From Dehalococcoidia bacterium (GTDB lineage Bacteria > Chloroflexota > Dehalococcoidia > E44-bin15), in NCBI GenBank assembly GCA_023129355.1, contig JAGMCC010000074.1, forward strand, positions 1 through 6,381: a stretch of 6,381 bases of DNA, given 5' to 3'. This document shows positions 1-6,200 of the stretch, piece after piece (the stretch's first letter is position 1; every line of letters begins with the position of its first letter). A model generated the notes under the pieces. That model was given only the letters and a program-made list of their open reading frames with translations, had not been told where the DNA came from and made no database searches. The position numbers were made by a program, and so were the translations under genes.

Positions 1-863
1 GCGCGGAACTTGGCCACCTCCTCGAAGAAGTCGCTGTAGCAGGCGAAGAAGAAGGTGAGATGGGGAGACAGCTCATCTATGTCCAGGCCTTTTTGCAGAC
101 AGCCTTGGACCACTTCTATCATATCGGCGATGGCAAAAGCGGCCTCTTGAGGCGCGGTGCACCCCGCCTCACGGCTGGAATACGCCTGAACATCGCAGGC
201 TCTGAAACGGGGCATTTCTGCGGTGACGAATTTCAGTGTATCTACGATTAGTCTGAGGCAGGCGCGCGGCGGGAAAAGGTGGACACCCTCGCCGATGGGG
301 CCGTGCAGCGAGTCATTCAAGGTAGCCCCTATCAGGTTTCTTCGGGGCATATCGCGATTGTCCGCAATAGCGATGTAGTGAGCCACCCGCCAGTTGGGGG
401 CATAAGACAGCGCTCCGTGATACACCCCCTCCAGGGGGATCCCCTCCAGGATGGCTTCACTGTCCTCTATCGAGTTGCAGGGCGGGCCGGAAACGCCAAC
501 CCACTGGGCCATGCGGGGGTCATCGGAATCATAGCCGTAGGCACTGGTCATATCCATGGTGAGGTTGTAACTGGGCATGCCGCTCGGGGACGCCATCCCG
601 TACTTAAATAGGTACTTGATTCGCTTGTTAGTCTCCTCAGGCAGACCATAGCCTAAGACCGGCCGCTGGGCGAATATGATACCCCGGGAACCTTTGTATA
701 TGCCCCTGGTAAAGGGGTACTCCCCGGGGTTGCCTATTTGCTCGGTGTAGTCTAAGTCCTTGATGTCTTGCGGCGTATAGACGCCCTTGATGGGGATGCC
801 GCCACTGGTATATCGAGGCTCCTCTTGCGGCTCGGGGGATTTGCCTTGTGGTCCCTTTTTCAT
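1..863 (-). CDS. Methylmalonyl-CoA mutase-family large subunit, divergent (partial, N-terminal 287 codons)
   Basis: The reverse strand reads open without a stop from ATG at 863 to the window edge, so the C-terminal part is missing. The start is fixed: an in-frame TAG lies at 884-882 and no other usual start codon falls between. The protein matches the N-terminal TIM-barrel domain of adenosylcobalamin-dependent acyl-CoA mutases: YTSGGIPIKGVYTPQDI (residues 18-34), the PGEYPFTRGIY signature (46-56), GYDSD (110-114), GIPLE (141-145), FPP (197-199), REAG (231-234) and FFFACYSDFFEEVAKFR (271-287). Family members rearrange the carbon skeleton of acyl-CoA esters such as methylmalonyl-CoA to succinyl-CoA in the cytoplasm. 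The substrate-contacting segments are unusual: the canonical RQYAGF is RPVLGY here, GTIQNDILKE is GATLNDSLHG, and GYHxxEAG is AYSSREAG. Family membership is secure; the exact substrate, and even activity, are not. A separate B12-binding domain would lie outside the window. It is transcribed away from the liv operon. Confidence 0.88.
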   Translation of the reverse strand, partial: MKKGPQGKSPEPQEEPRYTSGGIPIKGVYTPQDIKDLDYTEQIGNPGEYPFTRGIYKGSRGIIFAQRPVLGYGLPEETNKRIKYLFKYGMASPSGMPSYNLTMDMTSAYGYDSDDPRMAQWVGVSGPPCNSIEDSEAILEGIPLEGVYHGALSYAPNWRVAHYIAIADNRDMPRRNLIGATLNDSLHGPIGEGVHLFPPRACLRLIVDTLKFVTAEMPRFRACDVQAYSSREAGCTAPQEAAFAIADMIEVVQGCLQKGLDIDELSPHLTFFFACYSDFFEEVAKFR

Positions 864-917
864 TTGGTTAAGCCGTCCCGGCTAATGTATGGCCCCTCAC
901 GGTCACCAAGGAATCAT

Positions 918-945
918 CTTATAATTTGTCACTGGGGTTTGTCAA
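918..945 (-). promoter_or_regulatory. Predicted sigma-70-type promoter for the mutase gene
   Basis: On the minus strand a perfect -35 box TTGACA (945-940) is followed after 16 bases by TATAAG (923-918), close to the -10 consensus. Transcription would start near 911 and give a leader of about 48 bases before the ATG at 863. A modest purine-rich stretch (GGGACGG, about 10 bases before the ATG) is the only ribosome binding site candidate. No other minus-strand box pair as good was seen between 864 and 1030. Confidence 0.6.
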
Positions 946-1031
946 TAAACTATTGTGCGGTGTCCAGGACATACTATATACTTTTCAGGCTTATAGATAC
1001 AGTGAGTATATTAAATGACATATCACCTCCT

Positions 1032-1182
1032 CTCTTTGTCATTCTGAGCCGAAGCCCTGAGTGAAGCGAAGGGGCAGCGAAGGGGCGGCGAAGAATCTAG
1101 ACCTACGCCTGATTCGGGAGATTCTTCCCCGATAAATCGGGGTCAGAATGACAGAAAGCGAAGGGGTCAGCATAACAGAGAG
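1032..1182. repeat. Imperfect palindromic, MITE/REP-like non-coding repeat
   Basis: The sequence TGTCATTCTGA at 1037-1047 returns as its exact reverse complement at 1143-1153; extended to 16 bases (1032-1047 versus 1143-1158) the ends match at 14 positions. Inside are a second inverted pair, GAAGAATCT (1090-1098) and AGATTCTTC (1119-1127), and a compact hairpin CCCCGATAAATCGGGG (1127-1142). Short direct repeats are also present: GCGAAGGGGC at 1066-1075 and 1077-1086, and a 20-base unit at 1139-1158 that recurs at 1163-1182 with 17 of 20 bases identical. No open reading frame of note is carried. Nested inverted ends around a GAAGAATCT core resemble small dispersed palindromic elements found in many copies in environmental bacterial genomes, as I recall. 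Only one copy is in this window, so dispersal is inferred. Confidence 0.6.
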
Positions 1183-1428
1183 TTTGTCTAGGCTGTTACC
1201 CCTCTATCTAAAACGAGCTCACAAGTTCATCCTGTTGCACACAGCATGCTGATTGATCTTGTTGATGCCAACCCGCTATGAACGTTTCGGTATTTGGCGG
1301 GAAAGCAAAAAAGGGCGTGCTACATGGAAGCTATTGACAGATGGGATATAATTGTGCAAGATATGTCCGATACTCCAGATCGAAATCAGTAAAAAACTTA
1401 CAGGAAGGGGGGATTGTATGTAATAGAG
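1183..1428. other. Intergenic stretch without a recognisable gene
   Basis: No convincing coding region, tRNA or riboswitch was recognised here. The longest readable pieces are short (about 20-30 codons) and lack good ribosome binding sites. Visible details are a 10-base palindrome CAGCATGCTG (1242-1251), a perfect TTGACA (1334-1339) and a perfect TATAAT (1347-1352). The last two boxes are only 7 bases apart and cannot form one promoter. A purine run AGGAAGGGGGGA lies at 1402-1413. Confidence 0.5.
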
Positions 1429-1457
1429 TTGCCAAGCACTATATAACATGCTATAGT
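1429..1457 (+). promoter_or_regulatory. Predicted promoter of the liv operon (extended -10)
   Basis: TTGCCA (1429-1434) and TATAGT (1452-1457) are separated by an ideal 17 bases, and the -10 is preceded by TGC (1449-1451), the extended -10 motif. Transcription would begin near 1464, leaving a leader of about 26 bases to the livK ATG. The -10 is one arm of an inverted repeat, ACTATA (1438-1443) and TATAGT (1452-1457), which could be an operator half-site pair or chance in AT-rich DNA. Confidence 0.6.
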
Positions 1458-1475
1458 TTTAGCGAATTTAAAGAA

Positions 1476-1481
1476 AGGAGG
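1476..1481 (+). promoter_or_regulatory. Strong ribosome binding site of livK
   Basis: AGGAGG, inside AAAGGAGGGA, lies 8 bases before the ATG at 1490. This fixes the livK start and suggests high translation, as expected for a binding protein needed in excess over its membrane complex. Confidence 0.85.
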
Positions 1482-1489
1482 GAAGCTAA

Positions 1490-2686
1490 ATGCAGAAGTA
1501 TCTTAAGTGGTCGGTAATGCTAGTCCTTGTGGTGGCATTGATCTCCCTAGTACCCATGGGCTGCGCTCAGGAAACAGTAATAGAAGAAGGGGATACCTAC
1601 AAGGTAGGCGCAGTATTTGATCTTACCGGACCAACGTCAAACCTGGGTGTTCCTGAAAAGAACACGGTAGATATGATGGTAGACCAGATCAATGATGCGG
1701 GTGGCATCAATGGACATCCTCTAGAGGTCATTGTCTGGGATACCGAGGGCGATAATGACAAGTGTGCCCTGATGGCGACCAGGCTCATTGAGCAGGACGA
1801 AGTGATTGCTATCATCGGGCCCACCAGAAGCGGGACTAGCTTGCACATCCTGGATACTGTGACCACGGCGGATATCCCGCTGGTTTCCTGCGCTGCCAGC
1901 ATCAAGATCGTGACCCCGGTGGGAGAGCGGTACTGGATATTCAAGACTCCGCAGACCGATAAAGAAGCGATCACCGAAATCTACACATATCTTCAAAGCG
2001 CCAACGTAAGTAATATCGCTCTCATAACCGACACATCCGGGTTCGGGGTTGCCGGCAGGGACATCCTAATAGCTGACGCTGCTGACTACGGGCTTACGGT
2101 TGTGGATGACCAGACGTTTGATAATGATGATACCAGCATGCAGTCCCAGCTCGCCCATATCGGGGGTACGGATGCCGAAGCGGTTGTTTGCTGGTCTACC
2201 GATAAAGAATCCGCCATCGTCGCCCTGGACATGCAGACGCTGCATATGGGTATCCCCCTGTATTGCAGCCATGGAATTGCCAACATGGCCTTTATTACCG
2301 CGGCAGGTGATGCCGCCAACGGGGTTATCTTCCCCGCGGGCAAGCTGCTAATCGTTGACGACCTTCCGGCCGATGACCCTCAGAAAGACGTCCTGATGCA
2401 ATATAGGCAAGACTACGAGGCCCTATACGGCGAGGGCACTATGAGCACCTTTGGTGGACATGCCTACGACGCACTCAGTATGGTGGTTATTGCTCTGGCG
2501 GGACTTGACGAAGGCATAACCCTCTCGGATGCAAGGACTGCGGTCAGAGATGGGATAGAGCAGATTACATATTTCGTCGGCATCAGCGGCATATTCACCA
2601 TGTCGCCAACCGATCACCTTGGAATGGAGCCCGGCTCGCTGGCAATGATCGAGATCGTCGACGGGGAGTGGACCTGGCTCAAGTAG
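1490..2686 (+). CDS. livK: Branched-chain/hydrophobic amino acid ABC transporter substrate-binding lipoprotein (LivK-type)
   Basis: 398 residues. A basic start (MQKYLKW) and a hydrophobic segment (about 8-22) end at MGC, with Cys25 as a probable lipid-modified cysteine. The lipobox is imperfect because proline occupies -3. The mature protein has the type-1 periplasmic-binding fold of the Liv family: YKVGAVFDLTGPTSNLG opens the first lobe, followed by AGGINGHPLEVIVWDTEGD, the GPTRSGTSLHI ligand-loop region, and IPLVSCAASI. The second lobe includes the stretch with SVSNIALITD-like spacing (SANVSNIALITDTSGFG), and the C-terminus ends in a typical EIVDGEWTWLK. Length is usual for the family. Its role is to capture an amino acid outside the membrane and deliver it to LivHM. 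It is the first gene of the operon and is followed by a hairpin before the permease genes. The substrate could be Leu/Ile/Val, an aromatic amino acid or another hydrophobic solute; sequence alone does not decide. Confidence 0.92.
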   Translation: MQKYLKWSVMLVLVVALISLVPMGCAQETVIEEGDTYKVGAVFDLTGPTSNLGVPEKNTVDMMVDQINDAGGINGHPLEVIVWDTEGDNDKCALMATRLIEQDEVIAIIGPTRSGTSLHILDTVTTADIPLVSCAASIKIVTPVGERYWIFKTPQTDKEAITEIYTYLQSANVSNIALITDTSGFGVAGRDILIADAADYGLTVVDDQTFDNDDTSMQSQLAHIGGTDAEAVVCWSTDKESAIVALDMQTLHMGIPLYCSHGIANMAFITAAGDAANGVIFPAGKLLIVDDLPADDPQKDVLMQYRQDYEALYGEGTMSTFGGHAYDALSMVVIALAGLDEGITLSDARTAVRDGIEQITYFVGISGIFTMSPTDHLGMEPGSLAMIEIVDGEWTWLK

Positions 2687-2721
2687 GGACCAGCTTGTCT
2701 GATAGGCTCTAGTTGCAAGTG

Positions 2722-2753
2722 AGGGGGGAAAGGTGTACCTTTCCCCCCTTGTT
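2722..2753 (+). terminator. GC-rich hairpin after livK, probable partial terminator/attenuator
   Basis: A perfect 12-bp stem (2722-2733 pairing with 2738-2749), six pairs of it G-C in a row, encloses a 4-base loop TGTA. The following bases TTGTTAT form only a weak U-tract. The position between the binding-protein gene and the permease genes fits a leaky terminator, or a 3' stabiliser, that gives more livK message than livHMGF message. Because no promoter is evident before livH, full termination is unlikely. Confidence 0.7.
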
Positions 2754-2755
2754 AT

Positions 2756-2771
2756 CTGGCCATATGGCCAG
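2756..2771. repeat. Perfect 16-bp palindrome overlapping the livH ribosome binding site
   Basis: CTGGCCATATGGCCAG equals its own reverse complement. Its last two bases (AG, 2770-2771) are the first bases of the livH Shine-Dalgarno AGGAGA (2770-2775), which sits 8 bases before the ATG at 2784. As RNA it could form a small stem of about 6 bp that partly hides the ribosome binding site; as DNA it could be a dimeric protein site. Either role is inference. Confidence 0.55.
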
Positions 2772-2783
2772 GAGATCTGACGC

Positions 2784-3671
2784 ATGTCAGCAGACCAGTT
2801 TGTTCAGTATCTCGTATCCGGTCTTACCATGGGCAGTATCTACGCCCTGATAGGCCTGGGCTTTACCATCATCTATGCCGTAACCCGTATCATTAACTTC
2901 GCCCAGGGCGAGTTCGTGATGCTGGGGGGCATGCTCTCGTTCTACCTCATCAGTGCTGCCGGGATTCCCCTGGCTCCCGCCCTCATCCTCTCGGTGCTCA
3001 TCGCAGCAGCGATCGGCGCGATTATGTATATATTTGCCATCCGCACCGCCAGGAGGGCTTCGGTCGTCAGCCTGATCATCATCACCATCGGGGCCGCCAT
3101 CTTCATTCGTGGCATTGCCGGGGTGGGATGGGGAGTAGAACACGTACGCCCTCCCTACTTCACCGGTAGTGAATCCATATCTCTTCTGGGAGCCTATATT
3201 CACCCTCAGGCACTGTGGATAATCGGCACCACTCTGGTGGTGGTGGTTCTGCTGCACCTCTTTCTCTCCTATACCATGGTGGGAAAGGCCTTAAAGGCGT
3301 GTGCTATAAGTCCGGTTGCTGCCGGCATGGTGGGTATCAATCCGAGGGCAATGGCACTAATCGCCTTCGCCCTGGCGGCAGCCATCGGTGGCATCGGAGG
3401 TGTAGTTATGGCTCCTTCGATATCAATGGACTTTAATGATGGGTTTAAGCTGGGGCTCATGGGTTTTGTGGCGGCATCCATCGGCGGCTTCAAGAGCCCG
3501 ATCGCAACGGTTATCGGGGGTTTAACCCTGGGAATCGTGGTGTCGCTGGCTGTGGGGGTAGACTGGGGACCCTTCACCTCGGCCTATAAGGACGCCATTG
3601 CCATGATGGTGCTGCTGTTGATACTGATCATCCGGTCAGGCAGGCTGTCAGCGGAAGAGAGAGAGAGCTGA
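2784..3671 (+). CDS. livH: Branched-chain amino acid ABC transporter permease (LivH)
   Basis: 295 residues, a normal length, with about eight hydrophobic membrane segments. Family hallmarks are GLTMGSIYALIGLGFTIIY near the N-terminus (13-31), INFAQGEF (37-44), and the cytoplasmic EAA-like loop GKALKACAISPVAAGMVGI (167-185) that docks onto the ATPase, followed by a glycine-rich membrane segment (AAAIGGIGGVV) and a C-terminal hydrophobic helix. With LivM it forms the inner-membrane channel. The ATG at 2784 is supported by AGGAGA 8 bases upstream. Its stop codon overlaps the livM start by one base (TGATG), so the two are probably translationally coupled. The final codons contain a GA repeat (about 3656-3667) that doubles as the weak livM ribosome binding region. 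Confidence 0.95.
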   Translation: MSADQFVQYLVSGLTMGSIYALIGLGFTIIYAVTRIINFAQGEFVMLGGMLSFYLISAAGIPLAPALILSVLIAAAIGAIMYIFAIRTARRASVVSLIIITIGAAIFIRGIAGVGWGVEHVRPPYFTGSESISLLGAYIHPQALWIIGTTLVVVVLLHLFLSYTMVGKALKACAISPVAAGMVGINPRAMALIAFALAAAIGGIGGVVMAPSISMDFNDGFKLGLMGFVAASIGGFKSPIATVIGGLTLGIVVSLAVGVDWGPFTSAYKDAIAMMVLLLILIIRSGRLSAEERES

Positions 3672-4648
3672 TGTTAGCAAGATTGAAGGGTAAATGGACT
3701 TACTTCGTGATTGCTGCACTGCTGCTGTTCCTGATATTGATACCCTTCCGCTGGTTCCTGGGTCAGTACACTGTCATTATGATCTTTATCGGCCTCTTCA
3801 CCATGGTCACTGTGGGACTGTGCCTCCTGCTGGGCTATACCGGGCAGGTATCTCTGGGACAGGCCGCCTTCTACGGCACTGGCGCCTATATCTCTGCTGT
3901 CCTGAGCAAGATCTGCGGCGTCAATCCCTGGCTGTCTATGCTGATTGCCGCAGCGGCTACGGGCGCCTTCGCCTATGTCATCGGCTACCCCATCTTCAGG
4001 CTCAGAGGCAACTATCTGGCCGTGGCCACCCTCGGCCTGGGCGTAATAGTATACATCCTATTAAGGCAACTTGGCCCCGGCGGCCCGGACGGTATGGCCG
4101 GCATTCCCTACCTGTCCATCGGCGGGTTTGTCTTCGATACTTCCTTCAAACGGTATTTCCTGGTCTGGTTCTTCTGTCTCGCCGTCCTGCTTATCTCACA
4201 GAACATCGTCCGATCGCGGACGGGCAGAGCGCTCAGAGCCATTCACGGCAGTGAGGCTGCCGCCGAGTCGATAGGCATCAACGTGGACCAGTTCAAGGTA
4301 AAGATCTTCGTACTGAGCGCTGTATATGCCTCTCTGGCCGGCAGTCTCTTGGCCCACCAGATGAGCCACATCAGCCCCGGTTCTTTTGGCCCTCTCGTCT
4401 CAGTTATTATAATCGTGATGGCGGTGATAGGGGGGCTGGCTAGCATCTGGGGTGCTATATTCGGCGCCGCCACTGTATGTATACTAAAATATGAACTGCT
4501 ACTTGGCTTCGGTGAGTGGGATATTGTTATCTACGGACTTATACTGATGTTAGTGACGATTTTCATGCCAGAAGGCCTGTTTGTCAGGCTGAGGGAGCTG
4601 TTTGGGCAATGGCGACTCAGGTATGCACAGAGAGGGGCTGAACCTTGA
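3671..4648 (+). CDS. livM: Branched-chain amino acid ABC transporter permease (LivM)
   Basis: 325 residues with a basic N-terminus (MLARLKGKW) and repeated hydrophobic helices. Diagnostic LivM segments are GYTGQVSLGQAAFYGTGAY (55-73), LRGNYLAVATLGLG (111-124), GPGGPDGMAGIP (135-146) and the EAA-like ATPase-contact loop GRALRAIHGSEAAAESIGI (185-203), then a conserved GGLASIWGAIFGA region. It forms the second half of the transmembrane pathway with LivH. The start overlaps the livH stop by one base and has only a GA-rich Shine-Dalgarno, which points to coupled translation. The end overlaps the livG start by four bases (TTGA). Length and motifs are ordinary, and I see no frameshift. Confidence 0.95.
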   Translation: MLARLKGKWTYFVIAALLLFLILIPFRWFLGQYTVIMIFIGLFTMVTVGLCLLLGYTGQVSLGQAAFYGTGAYISAVLSKICGVNPWLSMLIAAAATGAFAYVIGYPIFRLRGNYLAVATLGLGVIVYILLRQLGPGGPDGMAGIPYLSIGGFVFDTSFKRYFLVWFFCLAVLLISQNIVRSRTGRALRAIHGSEAAAESIGINVDQFKVKIFVLSAVYASLAGSLLAHQMSHISPGSFGPLVSVIIIVMAVIGGLASIWGAIFGAATVCILKYELLLGFGEWDIVIYGLILMLVTIFMPEGLFVRLRELFGQWRLRYAQRGAEP

Positions 4649-5415
4649 GCGAATCCATATTAGAGACTAAGAGTCTGAGCAAGGCCTTCGGTGGCCTGGT
4701 AGCTTTGGACAAAGTGGACCTGGCAGTAGAGGCGGGAAAAATCACTGCTATTATTGGTCCCAATGGTGCGGGGAAGACCACTCTCTTTAACCTTGTTACA
4801 GGCGTCTACCCGGCAAGCGATGGCGAGATATTGTTTCAAGGCACGCCCCTCAAGGACACTCCGCCTCACAGAAGGGCGGCGCTGGGCATCGCACGCACCT
4901 TTCAGAATGTTCTCCTCTTCGGGAACATGACCGTCCTGGAGAACATAATGACAGGACAGCATCCCCGCAGCCGCTATGGCTTTCTGGGAGCGGCCCTGCG
5001 CCTCCCCAGGGCTCACCGTGAGGAGGAGACCATCTCCCTGAACGCTATGAAATACCTCAACATGGTGGGGTTGGGGACGTATGCCACTCAGAATGCTCTC
5101 AGCCTGCCGCTGGGCCAACAGAAACTGCTGGCCATAGCCCGGGCTCTGGCCACCGAGCCCCAGCTTCTTCTACTCGATGAGCCTGGAGCTGGGTTGAACA
5201 AGCTGGAGAAGCAGGAGCTAAGCGATCTCATCCGCCGCATTCGGGAAAACGGAATCAGCGTCATACTGGTAGAGCATGACATGCCGCTGGTGATGGGCCT
5301 TGCCGAATGGGTCGTCGTACTGGACAGTGGACAAAAGATAGCCGAGGGCACTGCTGCGCAAATTCAGAAGGATCAGAGGGTCATCGCTGCTTACCTTGGT
5401 GAGGAGGTGGAATAG
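4645..5415 (+). CDS. livG: Branched-chain amino acid ABC transporter ATP-binding protein (LivG)
   Basis: 256 residues, usual LivG length, starting with TTG inside the TTGA overlap with livM; GAGGGG 7 bases upstream supports this start. ATPase motifs in order: Walker A GPNGAGKTT (38-46), Q-loop RTFQN (Gln87), signature LPLGQ (154-158), Walker B LLLLDE (174-179, catalytic Glu179), D-loop GLN (183-185) and H-switch VEHD (His211). The signature departs from LSGGQ, but LivG proteins generally have LAYGD/LPYGQ-type versions, so this is normal for the family. The C-terminal IAAYLGEE motif is also typical. It works in the cytoplasm as a heterodimer with LivF, hydrolysing ATP to drive LivHM. Confidence 0.95.
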   Translation: MSESILETKSLSKAFGGLVALDKVDLAVEAGKITAIIGPNGAGKTTLFNLVTGVYPASDGEILFQGTPLKDTPPHRRAALGIARTFQNVLLFGNMTVLENIMTGQHPRSRYGFLGAALRLPRAHREEETISLNAMKYLNMVGLGTYATQNALSLPLGQQKLLAIARALATEPQLLLLDEPGAGLNKLEKQELSDLIRRIRENGISVILVEHDMPLVMGLAEWVVVLDSGQKIAEGTAAQIQKDQRVIAAYLGEEVE

Positions 5416-6173
5416 TGCTGAGGGTTGAAAACGCTTCTGTAGCTTACGGCCGGATTATGGGGCTTCGGGAGGTTTCCCTGGTAGTGAACGATGGTGAGAT
5501 CGTAACTATCATCGGTGCCAACGGGGCCGGCAAGACCAGCCTGCTGAATGCCATATCGGGAGTGGTGCCTTTAAAGAGCGGCAGTATCTGGCTGGACGAC
5601 CGCCAGATTTCCGGGCTTCCCTCTCACAAAACGGTAGGGCTAGGCTTAGGTTATATTCCCGAAGGGAGGCAAATCTTCGGAACCATGTCGGTATCGGACA
5701 ACCTGACTATGGGTGCCTACTCCGAGTGCGCCCGTAACCGGCTGAGCACTGTGGGGTACATCGGATGGTTTCTGCGCCGCTCTACCGTTCAGTCGAACCT
5801 AGAGACGGTATTCGGGCTTTTCCCTATACTCAGAGAACGGCTGAATCAGCGGGCAGGCAGCCTCAGCGGCGGGGAGCAACAGATGCTAGCTATCGGTCGT
5901 GCGCTAATGTCCTCACCCCGAATGCTTCTGCTCGATGAACCTTCTCTGGGACTGGCACCTACTTTAGTGAAGGAGATCCTGAAGCTTATAGTTAGACTGA
6001 GAGATGAGGGGCTCACCATACTCCTTGTCGAACAGGATGCTACTGCAGCGCTCAAGATTGCCGATCGAGGATATGTTATGGAAAGAGGGCGAATTAGCAT
6101 CGAGGGCACCGCTAAGGAGCTCTTGGGTGATGACCGGGTTCGGCAAGCATATTTAGGCAAAAGTGTAGCCTAG
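5415..6173 (+). CDS. livF: Branched-chain amino acid ABC transporter ATP-binding protein (LivF)
   Basis: 252 residues, starting with GTG that shares one base with the livG stop (TAGTG). A near-perfect Shine-Dalgarno, AGGAGGTGG at 5402-5410, lies within the last livG codons. Motifs: Walker A GANGAGKTS (34-42), the LivF-typical YIPEGRQIF in place of a glutamine Q-loop (80-88), signature LSGGE (150-154), Walker B MLLLDE (170-175), GLAP (179-182) and VEQD (205-208), where glutamine replaces the H-loop histidine as usual in LivF. The segment between MGAY and the ETVFGLFP helix (about 103-127) appears some 10-15 residues longer than in the LivF proteins I know, which explains the slightly large size. 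It is the partner ATPase of LivG. Confidence 0.95.
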   Translation: MLRVENASVAYGRIMGLREVSLVVNDGEIVTIIGANGAGKTSLLNAISGVVPLKSGSIWLDDRQISGLPSHKTVGLGLGYIPEGRQIFGTMSVSDNLTMGAYSECARNRLSTVGYIGWFLRRSTVQSNLETVFGLFPILRERLNQRAGSLSGGEQQMLAIGRALMSSPRMLLLDEPSLGLAPTLVKEILKLIVRLRDEGLTILLVEQDATAALKIADRGYVMERGRISIEGTAKELLGDDRVRQAYLGKSVA

Positions 6174-6200
6174 GCTGTTATGAGCGTGGTAAAATGATAG

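Noticed and set aside
60..1064. Plus-strand open frames of 63, 110 and 98 codons across the left end
   Set aside because: They lie wholly or largely antisense to the mutase gene, which has clear family motifs over 287 codons. Their translations show no recognisable domain, and the last runs into the palindromic repeat.
1334..1352. Perfect TTGACA and TATAAT as a livK promoter
   Set aside because: The boxes are only 7 bases apart, far from the 16-18 needed, and neither has a good partner at the right distance. The pair at 1429-1457 is better spaced and closer to the gene.
1324..1392. 22-codon frame MEAIDRWDIIVQDMSDTPDRNQ before livK
   Set aside because: It has no ribosome binding site, is very short and belongs to no recognised family; it could be a decayed gene remnant but nothing supports that.
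2423..2785. Minus-strand 120-codon frame opposite the livK end
   Set aside because: It is antisense to conserved livK codons and crosses the terminator-like hairpin; it has no recognisable motif.
3694..4254. Plus-strand 186-codon frame inside livM
   Set aside because: It is an out-of-frame shadow of livM, rich in Arg, His and Pro as expected for a shifted GC-rich gene, while the livM frame holds all conserved motifs.
5104..5118. LivG signature LPLGQ instead of LSGGQ as a defective ATPase
   Set aside because: LivG-family proteins generally carry LAYGD/LPYGQ-like signatures, and all other catalytic residues are present.
6171..6182. CTAGGCTGTTA near the livF stop matching the one at 1188-1198
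   Set aside because: It is an 11-base match without other shared structure; likely chance and not evidence for attachment sites.
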